A stretch of DNA of 64,000 bases from Pseudomonas botevensis. GTDB taxonomy: Bacteria; Pseudomonadota; Gammaproteobacteria; Pseudomonadales; Pseudomonadaceae. The stretch covers positions 124,001 to 188,000 of the forward strand of contig NZ_JAHTKI010000008.1 of the NCBI RefSeq assembly GCF_019145475.1, read 5' to 3'. Below are positions 9,156 to 18,110 of the stretch, one piece after another (the stretch's first letter is position 1; the number at the start of each line of letters is the position of its first letter). Both the position numbers and the translations under genes were made by a program. The notes beneath the pieces were generated by a model. The model was not told the origin of the DNA, searched no databases, and saw only the letters and a program-made list of their open reading frames with translations.

Positions 9156-9819
9156 CGCGGCTTTCCAGCAGATAACCGAGGCCCCGGAACGTCACGATCG
9201 CCACCGGCTGGCCGTCGAGTTTCTTGCGCAGGCGATGGACGTAGATCTCGATCGCATCCGGGCTGGCCTCTTCGTCGAGGCCGAACACCTGGGAAGCCAG
9301 TTGCTCCTTGCTCATCACCCGACCCGGTCGCGCAATCAGCGCTTCGAGCACGGCCTGTTCGCGAGAGGTCAGCGTGAGCAGTTCTTCGCCAAGGGTGAAG
9401 CGCCGGGTATCGAGGTCGTAGGCCAGCACGCCGCAACGCTGCTGGCGCTCGCCGCCGAGCACGCTGCGGCGCAACAGGGCTTTGACCCGGGCTTCGAGTT
9501 CAGTCAGTTCGAACGGTTTGGCCAGGTAGTCGTCGGCGCCAAGATTGAGGCCATGCACCCGATCCTTCACGTCGCTGCGCGCGGTCAGCATCAGCACCGG
9601 CAGGTTTTTGCCCCGGGCACGCAGGCGCGCCAGCACTTCGAAACCGTCCATGCGTGGCAGGCCGACATCGAGGATCGCCGCGGCGTACTCCTCACTGCCC
9701 AGCGCCAGGTCGGCGGCCACGCCGTCGTGCAACACATCCACGGTCAGACCGCTGCTCTTGAGCGCCTGGGCGACGCTTTCGGCCAGTTGCAAATGGTCTT
9801 CGACGAGCAGAACACGCAT
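9148..9819 (-). CDS. tctD: TctD-like OmpR-family response regulator
   Basis: DNA-binding response regulator (223 residues) paired with the TctE kinase. The receiver domain shows the acidic pair at residues 7-8 (LLVEDH), the phospho-acceptor Asp in AAILDVGLPRMDG (about residue 51) and the conserved Lys in DDYLAKPF. The C-terminal winged helix (LTSREQAVLEALIARPGRVMSKEQL ... YVHRLRKKL) is of OmpR/PhoB type. It is divergent from the porin-tctCBA genes, and three tandem 11-bp repeats lie in the gap, as expected for this regulator class. Confidence 0.92.
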   Translation of the reverse strand: MRVLLVEDHLQLAESVAQALKSSGLTVDVLHDGVAADLALGSEEYAAAILDVGLPRMDGFEVLARLRARGKNLPVLMLTARSDVKDRVHGLNLGADDYLAKPFELTELEARVKALLRRSVLGGERQQRCGVLAYDLDTRRFTLGEELLTLTSREQAVLEALIARPGRVMSKEQLASQVFGLDEEASPDAIEIYVHRLRKKLDGQPVAIVTFRGLGYLLESRDA

Positions 9820-9908
9820 GGATCGTTACCTCATTCAGGGATGGCCGACGCCACTCTTTGCGGCGGAGTTTACAGCCGCAACCGCCGCTGTGAAGCCCCG
9901 AAAACCGT

Positions 9909-9941
9909 GAAAGTCAGCTGAAAGGTTAGCGAAAGGTTAGC
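9909..9941 (+). promoter_or_regulatory. Three tandem 11-bp repeats, probable TctD binding site
   Basis: The divergent region between tctD and the porin gene contains GAAAGTCAGCT, GAAAGGTTAGC and GAAAGGTTAGC head to tail with no spacer; the last two are identical. Tandem 11-bp direct repeats are the classic recognition layout of OmpR/PhoB-family regulators, one monomer per helical turn. The site starts about 90 bases upstream of the tctD start and ends about 115 bases upstream of the porin ATG. The repeats are seen directly; the regulator assignment is inferred. Confidence 0.65.
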
Positions 9942-10055
9942 CCGTTAGAGTCGGCCCACGGACAGTTCCGACTGCCGTCGCTGCTGCCACACAGCGATCC
10001 GAAAAACGCCTCGAAGCGTTTTCGACCAATAAGAACAATAAACGGAGTACCCCGC

Positions 10056-11348
10056 ATGCCGTCTTTGCAGACCAAGGCTCTCACGCCTGCCCGTCCTTCC
10101 CGTTTCAGCCACACCGCCCTCGCCAGCGCCGCCGCCCTTGCCGGTTTTTCACCGCTGAGCTACGCCGACTTCATCGAAGACAGCTCCGCCACGTTCGAAA
10201 CCCGCAACATGTATTTCAACCGCGACTTCCGCGATGGCACCAGTGCCCAGCAGTCCAAGCGCGATGAATGGGCGCAGGGCTTCATGCTCAATCTGCAGTC
10301 GGGTTACACCGATGGCACCGTGGGGTTCGGTGTCGATGCGTTGGGGATGATGGGGGTCAAGCTCGATTCGAGCCCGGATCGCACCGGCACCGGCCTGCTG
10401 CCGACCCACGATGACGGGCGTGCAGCCGATGAATACTCCAAGCTCGGCCTGACCGGCAAAGTGAAGATTTCCGCCACCGAGTTGAAGATCGGCAGCCTGA
10501 TTCCCGAACTGCCCATCCTGAAACCGAACGACGGACGCATCCTGCCGCAGACCTTCGAAGGCGGCCTGTTGACCTCCAAGGAGATCAAGAACCTGACCTT
10601 CACCGGCGGCCGCCTGGAGAAAGCCAAGGATCGCGACAGCACCGATTTCGAGGACATTGCCCTCAACAACAAGAACAGCCGTTTCGCCGGCACCGCCGCC
10701 GGCAAGCACTTCGACTTCGGCGGCGTGGACTACAAGTTCACCGACAAGATCACCGGCAGCTACCACTTCGCCCAACTCGATGAAGTCTACAACCAGCACT
10801 TTTTCGGTCTGGTCGCCTCGCGGCCGATGGGTCCCGGCACGTTCGCCAGCGACCTGCGCTTCGCGGTCAGTGACGATCAGGGCGCGGCCCGTGGCGGCAA
10901 GATCGACAACCGCTCGCTCAACGGTCTGGTCAGCTATGCCCTGAGCGGCCACAAGTTCAGCGCCGGCTATCAACACATGTCTGGCGACAGCGCATTCCCG
11001 TATGTCGATGGCAGCGACCCGTACCTGGTCAACTTCGTGCAGATCAACGACTTCGCCGGCGCCGAAGAACGCTCCTGGCAGGCACGCTACGACTTCGACT
11101 TCGCCAAACTCGGCATTCCCGGCCTGAGCTTCATGACCCGTTACCTGAGCGGCGACAACATCAAGCTCAAGAACGGCGACGAAGGCAAAGAGTGGGAGCG
11201 CAACACCGAGATCAAATATGTAGTACAAAGCGGCGCCCTCAAGGATGTCGCCGTGCGCCTGCGTAATGCCACTTACCGTTCCAACTACTCCGCTCGCGAT
11301 GCCGATGAAGTGCGTCTGCTGGTGAGCTATAGCGTTGCCCTTTGGTAA
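10056..11348 (+). CDS. opdH: OprD-family outer-membrane porin (OpdH-like, tricarboxylate uptake)
   Basis: Substrate-specific outer-membrane porin of the OprD family (430 residues). It has an N-terminal signal region ending near LAGFSPLSYA, followed by the family start DFIEDSSATFETRNMYFNRDFR, repeated beta-strand segments, and a C-terminal aromatic residue (SYSVALW) typical of barrel proteins. It is the first gene after the TctD repeats and is followed 39 bases later by tctC, so the substrate is very probably citrate, cis-aconitate or a similar tricarboxylate, as for P. aeruginosa OpdH. The exact substrate cannot be read from the sequence. Confidence 0.9.
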   Translation: MPSLQTKALTPARPSRFSHTALASAAALAGFSPLSYADFIEDSSATFETRNMYFNRDFRDGTSAQQSKRDEWAQGFMLNLQSGYTDGTVGFGVDALGMMGVKLDSSPDRTGTGLLPTHDDGRAADEYSKLGLTGKVKISATELKIGSLIPELPILKPNDGRILPQTFEGGLLTSKEIKNLTFTGGRLEKAKDRDSTDFEDIALNNKNSRFAGTAAGKHFDFGGVDYKFTDKITGSYHFAQLDEVYNQHFFGLVASRPMGPGTFASDLRFAVSDDQGAARGGKIDNRSLNGLVSYALSGHKFSAGYQHMSGDSAFPYVDGSDPYLVNFVQINDFAGAEERSWQARYDFDFAKLGIPGLSFMTRYLSGDNIKLKNGDEGKEWERNTEIKYVVQSGALKDVAVRLRNATYRSNYSARDADEVRLLVSYSVALW

Positions 11349-11387
11349 TTCAGTACGTCCATAACAACAACTCCCAAGGAGACTTAG

Positions 11388-12365
11388 ATGAACTTATCAC
11401 TGCGTAAAGTTGCTCTAGCCGCTGGCGTCATGCTGTTCGCCGGCCAACTGATGGCCGAACCGAAACGTCCGGAATGCATCGCACCGGCCTCCCCCGGCGG
11501 CGGTTTCGACCTGACCTGCAAACTGGCGCAAAGCGCGCTGGTCAACGAAAAACTGCTGACCAAACCGATGCGCGTCACCTACATGCCCGGCGGTGTCGGC
11601 GCGGTGGCGTACAACGCGGTGGTCGCGCAACGTCCGGCGGACGCCGGCACGCTGGTGGCGTGGTCGAGCGGTTCGCTGCTGAACCTGGCACAGGGCAAGT
11701 TCGGCCGCTTCGATGAAACCAACGTGCGCTGGCTGGCGGCGGTCGGCACCAGTTACGGCGCCATCGCGGTGAAAAGCGATTCGCCCTACAAGAACCTCGA
11801 TGATCTGGTACAGGCGCTGAAGAAAGATCCAAGCTCCGTGGTGATCGGTTCCGGCGGCACCGTCGGCAGCCAGGACTGGATGCAGACCGCGCTGATCGCC
11901 AAGGCCGCCGGGATCAACCCGCGCGACCTGCGTTACGTCGCCCTCGAAGGCGGCGGCGAAATCGCCACGGCATTGCTGGGTGGTCACATCCAGGTCGGCT
12001 CCACTGACATCTCCGACTCCATGCCGCACATCCAGAGCGGCGACATGCGCCTGCTGGCGGTGTTCGCCGACAAGCGTCTCGACGAGCCGGAAATGAAAGA
12101 CATCCCGACCGCCAAAGAGCAAGGCTATGACATCGTCTGGCCGGTGGTGCGCGGCTTCTACCTGGGGCCAAAAGTCAGCGATGAAGACTACGCCTGGTGG
12201 AAAGACTCCTTCGACAAACTGCTGGCTTCCGACGAGTTCGCCAAGCTGCGCGATCAGCGTGAACTGTTCCCGTTCGCCATGACCGGCCAGGAACTGGACA
12301 CCTACGTGAAGAAGCAAGTCGCGGATTACAAAGTGCTGGCCAAAGAGTTCGGCCTGATTCAGTGA
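11388..12365 (+). CDS. tctC: TctC, periplasmic tricarboxylate-binding protein
   Basis: Periplasmic solute-binding protein of the tripartite tricarboxylate transporter (TTT) family, 325 residues. It has a signal peptide (residues 1-22, LAAGVMLFAGQLMA), then the Bug/TctC fold with PECIAPASPGGGFDLTC and YMPGGVGAVAYN near the N-terminus, the parts that contact the ligand carboxylates. A strong AAGGAG ribosome site precedes the ATG. It delivers substrate to the TctA/TctB membrane complex encoded just downstream. Confidence 0.95.
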   Translation: MNLSLRKVALAAGVMLFAGQLMAEPKRPECIAPASPGGGFDLTCKLAQSALVNEKLLTKPMRVTYMPGGVGAVAYNAVVAQRPADAGTLVAWSSGSLLNLAQGKFGRFDETNVRWLAAVGTSYGAIAVKSDSPYKNLDDLVQALKKDPSSVVIGSGGTVGSQDWMQTALIAKAAGINPRDLRYVALEGGGEIATALLGGHIQVGSTDISDSMPHIQSGDMRLLAVFADKRLDEPEMKDIPTAKEQGYDIVWPVVRGFYLGPKVSDEDYAWWKDSFDKLLASDEFAKLRDQRELFPFAMTGQELDTYVKKQVADYKVLAKEFGLIQ

Positions 12366-12381
12366 TCCTCTCTGTCTAGCG

Positions 12382-12410
12382 GCCGCTGCCCCCGTTTGCG
12401 GGGCGGCGGC
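12382..12410 (+). other. Intercistronic hairpin between tctC and tctB
   Basis: An 11-bp GC-rich stem (GCCGCTGCCCC / GGGGCGGCGGC, one G-T wobble) with a 7-base loop lies between tctC and tctB and is not followed by a T-run. Such hairpins after binding-protein genes commonly stabilise the upstream message and raise its dose relative to the membrane subunits; that role is inferred. Confidence 0.6.
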
Positions 12411-12423
12411 ACAGGAGTTTCCC

Positions 12424-12882
12424 ATGCTCTTACAACGCATTTTCGCCTCGGTGCTGTTGCTGGCCTGCGCCGGCCTGGCCCTGATGGCATGGCCGTACCA
12501 AGCGGCTTTTTCCTACGAACCGGTCGGCCCGCGCGCCTTTCCGCTGCTGATGCTCGGCCTGATGAGCGCGGCGCTGCTGTACATGGTGTTCCGCCCGGCG
12601 CCGATCAAACACAGCGAAGACGAACCGCCGCTGGATCGCGAAACCCTGACCAAGATCAGCATCTGCGTGGTGCTGCTGTTGGTGTTCGCCGGTCTGTTCG
12701 AACCCCTGGGTTTCATTCTCAGCAGCATGCTGATCGGCATTCCGATGGCGCGCCTGTACGGCGGTCGCTGGTTGCCTAGCGTGGTGGTCACAACCTTGAT
12801 GGCCATCGGTCTGTACCTGCTGTTCGACCGCTTGATGGACGTGCCACTGCCGCTCGGCCTGCTCGACGTTCTGGAGAACTGA
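12424..12882 (+). CDS. tctB: TctB, small membrane subunit of the tricarboxylate transporter
   Basis: Small integral membrane protein (152 residues) of the TTT transporter. Four hydrophobic segments are visible (residues about 5-22, 39-58, 76-96 and 111-133), the usual TctB topology. An AGGAG ribosome site lies just before the ATG, and the gene ends one base before tctA begins. TctB sequences are poorly conserved, so the call rests on size, topology and position between tctC and tctA. Confidence 0.9.
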   Translation: MLLQRIFASVLLLACAGLALMAWPYQAAFSYEPVGPRAFPLLMLGLMSAALLYMVFRPAPIKHSEDEPPLDRETLTKISICVVLLLVFAGLFEPLGFILSSMLIGIPMARLYGGRWLPSVVVTTLMAIGLYLLFDRLMDVPLPLGLLDVLEN

Positions 12883-12883
12883 T

Positions 12884-14398
12884 ATGGATACTCTCGGATA
12901 TTTGGGTCAGGGCTTCGGCGTCGCGCTGAGCCCGTACAACCTGGTCACGGCCCTGACCGGCACCCTGATCGGCACCGTGGTCGGCCTGCTGCCGGGCCTT
13001 GGCCCGATCAACGGCGTGGCACTGCTGATCCCGATTGCTTTCGCCCTCGGCCTGCCGCCGGAATCGGCGCTGATTCTCTTGGCGGCGGTGTACCTGGGTT
13101 GTGAATACGGCGGGCGGATCAGCTCGATCCTGCTGAACATTCCCGGCGAAGCCTCTACCGTGATGACCACCCTGGACGGTTACCCGATGGCCCGCCAGGG
13201 TCTGGCCGGTGTGGCATTGTCGCTGTCGGCGTGGAGTTCGTTCATCGGCGCCTTTATCGCGACCTGCGGCATGGTGCTGTTCGCCCCGCTGCTGGCGAAA
13301 TGGGCGATCGCCTTCGGGCCGGCGGAATACTTCGTGCTGATGGTGTTCGCGATTGTCTGCCTCGGCGGCATGGCCGGCGACCGACCGCTGAAGACCTTTA
13401 TCGCGGCGCTGATCGGTCTGTTCCTGTCCAGCGTCGGCATCGACGCCAACAGCGGTGTGTACCGTTTCACCGGCGACAACATTCACCTCACCGACGGCAT
13501 TCAGTTCGTGGTGCTGGTGCTGGGCCTGTTCTCGATCAGCGAAATCCTTCTGCTGCTGGAGAAAACCCATCGCGGCCAGGAAGCGGTGAAAGCCACCGGG
13601 CGGATGATGTTCAACTTCAAGGAAGCGGCGTCGGTGTTCGTGGTGAACATCCGTTGCGGCCTGCTCGGCTTCATCATGGGCGTACTGCCGGGTGCCGGCG
13701 CGACGTTGGCGAGCGCCGTGGCCTACATGACCGAAAAACGCATCGCCGGTGCCGGCGGCAAGTTCGGCCAGGGCGACAAGCGCGGTCTCGCCGCACCGGA
13801 AACCGCCATCGGCGCTTCGGCCTGCGGCGCGCTGGTGCCGATGCTGACCCTCGGCGTTCCGGGTTCAGGCACCACGGCGGTGATGATCGGCGCTCTGTCG
13901 CTGTACAACATCACCCCAGGCCCGCTGCTGTTCCAGCAACAACCGGACATTGTCTGGGGGCTGATCGCGTCGCTGTTCATCGCCAACATCATGCTGGTAA
14001 TCCTGAACATCCCGATGATCCGCATCTTCACCCGCATCCTCGCCGTGCCGAACTGGGCACTGGTGCCGGTGATCGCGATCATCACCGGGATCGGCGTCTA
14101 CGCGGTGCACGCCACCACGTTCGACCTGTTCCTGATGGTCGGCATCGGCATCTTCGGCTACATCCTGCGCAAGCTCGATTTCCCGTTGTCGCCGGTGCTG
14201 CTGGGCTTCATCCTCGGCGGTCTGATGGAGCAGAACCTGCGTCGTGCGCTGTCGATTTCCAACGGCGCGCTGGACATCCTCTGGTCGAGCCCGATCACCT
14301 TCGGTGTCTGGGTTCTGACCGCGCTGATGCTGGCCTTCCCGCTGTTGCGCATCTGGCGTCGCCGCTCCGCCGCCCGCCAAGCCATCGCCGATGTCTGA
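12884..14398 (+). CDS. tctA: TctA, large membrane subunit of the tricarboxylate transporter
   Basis: Main permease subunit (504 residues, about 12 membrane spans) of the TTT transporter. The two characteristic glycine-rich loops are present: GLLPGLGPINGVALLIP near residue 40 and GVLPGAGATLASAVAYM near residue 270. CGALVPMLTLGVPGSGTTAVM is a further TctA signature. It is co-translated with tctB, and its stop overlaps the following AbrB-type gene by 8 bases. Confidence 0.96.
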   Translation: MDTLGYLGQGFGVALSPYNLVTALTGTLIGTVVGLLPGLGPINGVALLIPIAFALGLPPESALILLAAVYLGCEYGGRISSILLNIPGEASTVMTTLDGYPMARQGLAGVALSLSAWSSFIGAFIATCGMVLFAPLLAKWAIAFGPAEYFVLMVFAIVCLGGMAGDRPLKTFIAALIGLFLSSVGIDANSGVYRFTGDNIHLTDGIQFVVLVLGLFSISEILLLLEKTHRGQEAVKATGRMMFNFKEAASVFVVNIRCGLLGFIMGVLPGAGATLASAVAYMTEKRIAGAGGKFGQGDKRGLAAPETAIGASACGALVPMLTLGVPGSGTTAVMIGALSLYNITPGPLLFQQQPDIVWGLIASLFIANIMLVILNIPMIRIFTRILAVPNWALVPVIAIITGIGVYAVHATTFDLFLMVGIGIFGYILRKLDFPLSPVLLGFILGGLMEQNLRRALSISNGALDILWSSPITFGVWVLTALMLAFPLLRIWRRRSAARQAIADV

Positions 14399-15428
14399 TC
14401 GGTCCTTCAAAACCTGGTGGGGAACCCCGCTGGTCGGTCTGCTTGGCGGTTACCTCGCCAGCCAGATCGGCTGGCCACTGCCGTGGATGGTCGGCTCGTT
14501 GCTGGCGATCATCCTGGTGCGCTGCCTGACCCCGTGGCAACTGACGGAAATCCCTGGCGGGCGCAAATGCGGCCAGTGGATCGTCGGGATCGGCATCGGC
14601 CTGCACTTCACCCCGCTGGTGATGGAGCAGGTGTTGAGTCACTTCGGCCTGATCTTCTTCGGAGCGCTGGTCACCAGCCTGTCGGCGGTGGTCGGCGTGT
14701 GGCTGATGCGCCGCACCGGCGAGGATCGCGCCACCGCGTTTTTCTCCAGCATGCCCGGCGGCTCGGGCGAGATGGTCAACCTCGGCGCGCGCAATGGCGC
14801 GATGCTCAGCCATGTCGCGGCGGGCCAGAGCCTGCGGGTGTTGGTGGTGGTGTTGTGCGTACCGGCGGCGTTCAAGTACCTGCTGGGTGACGGCACGCCG
14901 ATTTCCCATGCCGGCAGCGTCGATTGGCGCTGGCTGGCGATTCTGTTTCCGGCGGGCGCCCTGCTCGCCTGGATCTGGCAGCGTCTGCGCCAGCCCAACC
15001 CTTGGCTGTTCGGGCCGCTGTTGGTCAGCGCGACGGTGAGCATTGCCTGGGATCTGCACATCGGTCTGCCCAATGGCGGCAGTCAGATTGGCCAATGGTT
15101 GATCGGCAGCGGCCTGGGTTGTCACTTCAATCGCCAGTTCTTCCGCCGCGCCCCGTCGTTCATGGGCCGGACGCTGATCGGCACGGCGCTGACCATGTTG
15201 ATCGCCACCCTGGCGGCGCTGGGCCTGAGTGCGCTGACCCACCTGGACCTGCGCTCGCTGACACTGGGCATGATGCCCGGCGGGATCGCCGAAATGAGCC
15301 TGACGGCGGAAACCCTGCAACTGTCGGTGCCGCTGGTGACGGCGATGCAGGTGATGCGGCTGTTGTTCGTGCTGTTTCTGGCGGAGCCGTTGTTCAAGTA
15401 CTGGAATCGCAATCCCGAGCAAGGCTGA
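14391..15428 (+). CDS. AbrB-family membrane protein (putative ammonia monooxygenase family)
   Basis: A 345-residue polytopic membrane protein of the AbrB/YgbN-like family (PF05145), built from two homologous halves of about five spans each. The repeated motif is seen as FFSSMPGGSGEMVNLG in the first half and LTLGMMPGGIAEMSLT in the second. Despite the old label ammonia monooxygenase it has no such demonstrated activity. Its ATG lies inside the tctA end (8-base overlap), so it belongs to the tct operon, and a transport-accessory role is likely but unproven. Confidence 0.85.
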   Translation: MSDRSFKTWWGTPLVGLLGGYLASQIGWPLPWMVGSLLAIILVRCLTPWQLTEIPGGRKCGQWIVGIGIGLHFTPLVMEQVLSHFGLIFFGALVTSLSAVVGVWLMRRTGEDRATAFFSSMPGGSGEMVNLGARNGAMLSHVAAGQSLRVLVVVLCVPAAFKYLLGDGTPISHAGSVDWRWLAILFPAGALLAWIWQRLRQPNPWLFGPLLVSATVSIAWDLHIGLPNGGSQIGQWLIGSGLGCHFNRQFFRRAPSFMGRTLIGTALTMLIATLAALGLSALTHLDLRSLTLGMMPGGIAEMSLTAETLQLSVPLVTAMQVMRLLFVLFLAEPLFKYWNRNPEQG

Positions 15429-15440
15429 GAGACCGACTGG

Positions 15441-15515
15441 CCTTCTTCACGAACAAGCCCGCTCCCACATTGGGATGTATTTCCCTGTGGAAGCGGGCTT
15501 GTTCGCGAAGAGGTC
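15441..15515. repeat. Inverted pair of REP palindromes
   Basis: Two copies of the P. fluorescens-type REP sequence face each other: an arm reading TTCACGAACAAGCCCGCTCC at 15446-15465 and its near-complement AAGCGGGCTTGTTCGCGAA at 15491-15509. They lie between the convergent AbrB-type gene and ung, a usual site for a REP doublet (REPIN). They may also act as a bidirectional transcription barrier. Confidence 0.8.
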
Positions 15516-15528
15516 TTTCAGGCCAGCA

Positions 15529-16221
15529 TCAGATCGACGGCAACTGCCACTGAATCGGCGCTTCGCCATTCTGCTCGAGAAACTTGTTGGTGCGGCTGAA
15601 ATGCCCGCACCCCAGAAACCCGCGATAAGCCGAGAGCGGCGACGGATGCACCGACGTCAGCACCAGATGTTTGGTCGCGTCGATCAGCTTCTGCTTGCTC
15701 TGCGCATGGGAGCCCCAGAGCATGAACACCAGATGCGGCTGGCGCTGGCTGACCACTTCAATGATCCGGTCGGTGAAGAACTGCCAACCCTTGTCCTTGT
15801 GGGCATTGGCGTTGGCACGCTCGACGGTCATGGTGGTGTTGAGCATCAACACGCCCTGGTCGGCCCAGCTCTGCAAGTAACCGTGGTTGGGGATGTCGAT
15901 GTTCAGGTCGCGTTTCAACTCTTTATAGATGTTGACCAGTGACGGCGGCGCCGGCACGCCCGGTTGCACCGAGAAGCACAGGCCATGGGCCTGGCCCGGG
16001 CCGTGGTACGGGTCCTGGCCGAGGATGACCACTTTCACCTTGTCCAGCGGCGTCGAATTCAGCGCGTTGAAAATCAGCGGACCCGGCGGATAGATTTCCT
16101 TGCCGGCCGCCCGCTCCTGCTGCAGAAAAGTGCGCAACTCTGCCATGTAGGGCTGGTCGAACTCAGCACGCAGTGCCTCCTTCCAGCTCGGTTCGAGTTT
16201 GATACGGTCGTCAGCAGTCAT
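15529..16221 (-). CDS. ung: Ung, uracil-DNA glycosylase (family 1)
   Basis: Base-excision repair enzyme removing uracil from DNA. The 230-residue protein has the water-activating motif GQDPYHG with catalytic Asp70, and the C-terminal [13 protein letters not shown] loop with the conserved His and the Leu that intercalates in DNA. The start at 16221 ([13 protein letters not shown]) is preferred because the GGA ribosome site is correctly spaced there; two in-frame ATGs lie a few codons upstream. It stands alone between REP repeats and a divergent hydratase-family gene. Confidence 0.97.
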   Translation of the reverse strand: MTADDRIKLEPSWKEALRAEFDQPYMAELRTFLQQERAAGKEIYPPGPLIFNALNSTPLDKVKVVILGQDPYHGPGQAHGLCFSVQPGVPAPPSLVNIYKELKRDLNIDIPNHGYLQSWADQGVLMLNTTMTVERANANAHKDKGWQFFTDRIIEVVSQRQPHLVFMLWGSHAQSKQKLIDATKHLVLTSVHPSPLSAYRGFLGCGHFSRTNKFLEQNGEAPIQWQLPSI

Positions 16222-16353
16222 GGTCATATCCGGCAAAAACAATGGGGCGAACCCTAGGAAAGCCGACCACGCTTGTCAATTGATCTGACACAGATCCGGC
16301 ACTTTCCCACACAGCGATCATACTGATCGTTCAAATTCCCGATCGAGGTCACG

Positions 16354-17466
16354 ATGAATCTGCACTTCGAAGAACTCACCGGCACCGACGGCGCCCGCAT
16401 CGGCATCGCCAGCCTGGATGCCGAAAAGTCCCTGAACGCCCTGTCCCTGCCGATGATCCACGCCCTGAGCGACAAACTGAGCGCCTGGGCCAGGGACGCG
16501 CAAATCGTCTGCGTCCTGCTGCGCGGCAACGGCGCCAAAGCCTTCTGCGCCGGCGGCGAGGTGCGCAGCCTGGTGGAAGCCTGTCGCGCTCATCCGGGGG
16601 AAGTGCCGCCGCTGGCCGCACAGTTTTTCAACGCGGAATACCGCTTGGATTACAGCCTGCACACCTACCCGAAACCCTTGATCTGCTGGGGCCACGGTTA
16701 TGTGTTGGGCGGTGGCATGGGCCTGTTGCAAGGGGCGAATATACGTATCGTCACGCCGAGCAGCCGACTGGCGATGCCGGAAATCAGCATCGGCCTGTAC
16801 CCGGATGTCGGCGCCAGTTGGTTTCTGTCCCGGTTACCGGGCAAGCTCGGCTTGTTTCTCGGCCTGACCGGCGCGCAGATGAACGGTCGCGATGCGATCG
16901 ACCTGGATCTGGCCGACCGTTTCCTGCTCGACGAGCAACAGCAGGAGTTGATCGACGGCCTGCTGCAATTGAACTGGCAGGAACAGACCGCGATGCAACT
17001 CAACAGTCTGTTGAAGGCTCTGCAGCAAGAAGCCGTGGCGCAGATGCCGGACGCGCAGTGGTTGCCAAGGCGCCAGCAGATCGACGAATGGCTGGATGTC
17101 AGCGACGTGACCTGCGCCTGGAAAGCCATCAGCCTGCAACGCGACAGCAACGACCTGCTGATTGCCCGCGCCGCGAAGACAATGAGCGAAGGCTGTCCGC
17201 TGACGGCACACCTGGTCTGGGAACAGATCATCCGTGCCCGTCACCTGTCCCTGGCTGAAGTCTTCCAGATGGAATACACCCTGAGCCTCAATTGCTGCCG
17301 TCATCCGGAGTTCAGCGAAGGGGTGCGGGCACGGTTGCTCGACAAGGATCAGAAGCCGCACTGGCATTGGCCGGACATCGCCCGCGTACCGGAAGCGGTG
17401 GTCGAGGCGCACTTTCACAAGGTCTGGGAGGGGCGGCATCCGTTGGCGGATTTGTCGCCCTATTGA
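16354..17466 (+). CDS. Enoyl-CoA hydratase/isomerase family protein, probable 3-hydroxyisobutyryl-CoA hydrolase
   Basis: A 370-residue crotonase-fold protein. The N-terminal half has the CoA-binding and oxyanion-hole segments (AFCAGGEVRSL and GHGYVLGGGMGLLQG) and PEISIGLYPDVGASWFLSRL. The long C-terminal half (SLAEVFQMEYTLSLNC, HPEFSEGVRARLLDKDQKPHW) is typical of 3-hydroxyisobutyryl-CoA hydrolases of valine degradation rather than ordinary 260-residue hydratases. No other valine-pathway gene is adjacent, so the substrate is inferred from length and C-terminal motifs alone. A strong terminator follows. Confidence 0.85.
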   Translation: MNLHFEELTGTDGARIGIASLDAEKSLNALSLPMIHALSDKLSAWARDAQIVCVLLRGNGAKAFCAGGEVRSLVEACRAHPGEVPPLAAQFFNAEYRLDYSLHTYPKPLICWGHGYVLGGGMGLLQGANIRIVTPSSRLAMPEISIGLYPDVGASWFLSRLPGKLGLFLGLTGAQMNGRDAIDLDLADRFLLDEQQQELIDGLLQLNWQEQTAMQLNSLLKALQQEAVAQMPDAQWLPRRQQIDEWLDVSDVTCAWKAISLQRDSNDLLIARAAKTMSEGCPLTAHLVWEQIIRARHLSLAEVFQMEYTLSLNCCRHPEFSEGVRARLLDKDQKPHWHWPDIARVPEAVVEAHFHKVWEGRHPLADLSPY

Positions 17467-17490
17467 CCCACCGCCACGTTTTGCAGGCAC

Positions 17491-17523
17491 AAAAAAAGCG
17501 GCGCTCAATGCGCCGCTTTTTTG
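17491..17523. terminator. Bidirectional rho-independent terminator
   Basis: A-run, then GCGGCGC, loop TCAAT, GCGCCGC and a T-run; it serves the rightward hydrolase gene and the leftward lipoprotein gene that ends 8 bases away. Confidence 0.92.
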
Positions 17524-17530
17524 CGGGTGG

Positions 17531-17932
17531 TTACCAGCGGTTGCCACGACCGTTGTGGTCGCCCCTGCCGCTGTGTCGGTCATAGTCGCCGCGACCGCGA
17601 TGATCGTCCCAGCCACCCCGGCGGTGGCCGTCCCAGCGTCCGCGATCATTGCCGTGCCAGCGACGGCTTTCGTAGTAGCGTGGGGCCGGTTGGTAGTAAC
17701 GGGGCGCCGAGTAATAACGTGGCGCGGGTTGGTAATAGCGCGGCGCTGGCTGGTAGTAACGCGGTGCCGAGTAGTAGGTGCCGCCGCTGTAATAAGTGCC
17801 GCCACCGCCGTAGTACGCCGGCGCGGGTGATGTGTAGACCTCTGAACTGTAATAGCTGTCTGCGTAGGAATACGGAGCACAGCCGCCAAGGGTAAAAAGC
17901 ATCACAGTGAACAGTACGATTCGGCGATACAT
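17531..17932 (-). CDS. Tyrosine-rich putative lipoprotein with PAPRYYQ repeats
   Basis: A 133-residue exported protein with a lipoprotein signal peptide (MYRRIVLFTVMLFTLGGC; lipobox LGGC, Cys18). The mature part is low complexity: residues about 40-95 carry repeated APRYYQP / APRYYS units, and the tail is rich in Arg, Gly, His and Asp (RGRWDGHRRGGWDDHRGRGD). No enzymatic domain is visible. The ATG at 17932 has an AGGAGG ribosome site; the longer frame is rejected. The next gene upstream on the same strand (18111-18377) has the same design and the same start context. Function is unknown. Confidence 0.75.
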   Translation of the reverse strand: MYRRIVLFTVMLFTLGGCAPYSYADSYYSSEVYTSPAPAYYGGGGTYYSGGTYYSAPRYYQPAPRYYQPAPRYYSAPRYYQPAPRYYESRRWHGNDRGRWDGHRRGGWDDHRGRGDYDRHSGRGDHNGRGNRW

Positions 17933-18110
17933 GGCGGCCTCCTGGACCGCGGGTGAGCCACACCAGCGACGCTGGCAGGCGTCAGTCATTTATTCGGTGA
18001 CTGACGAACTATCTGACAGCGTTTTCAGAATCTGGTGCGTTCCTGTAACAAGTTGAAACAAGTGATTAATGAAACCTTGTTCATCCGCCGACGCCCTATT
18101 CAGCCGCTGA

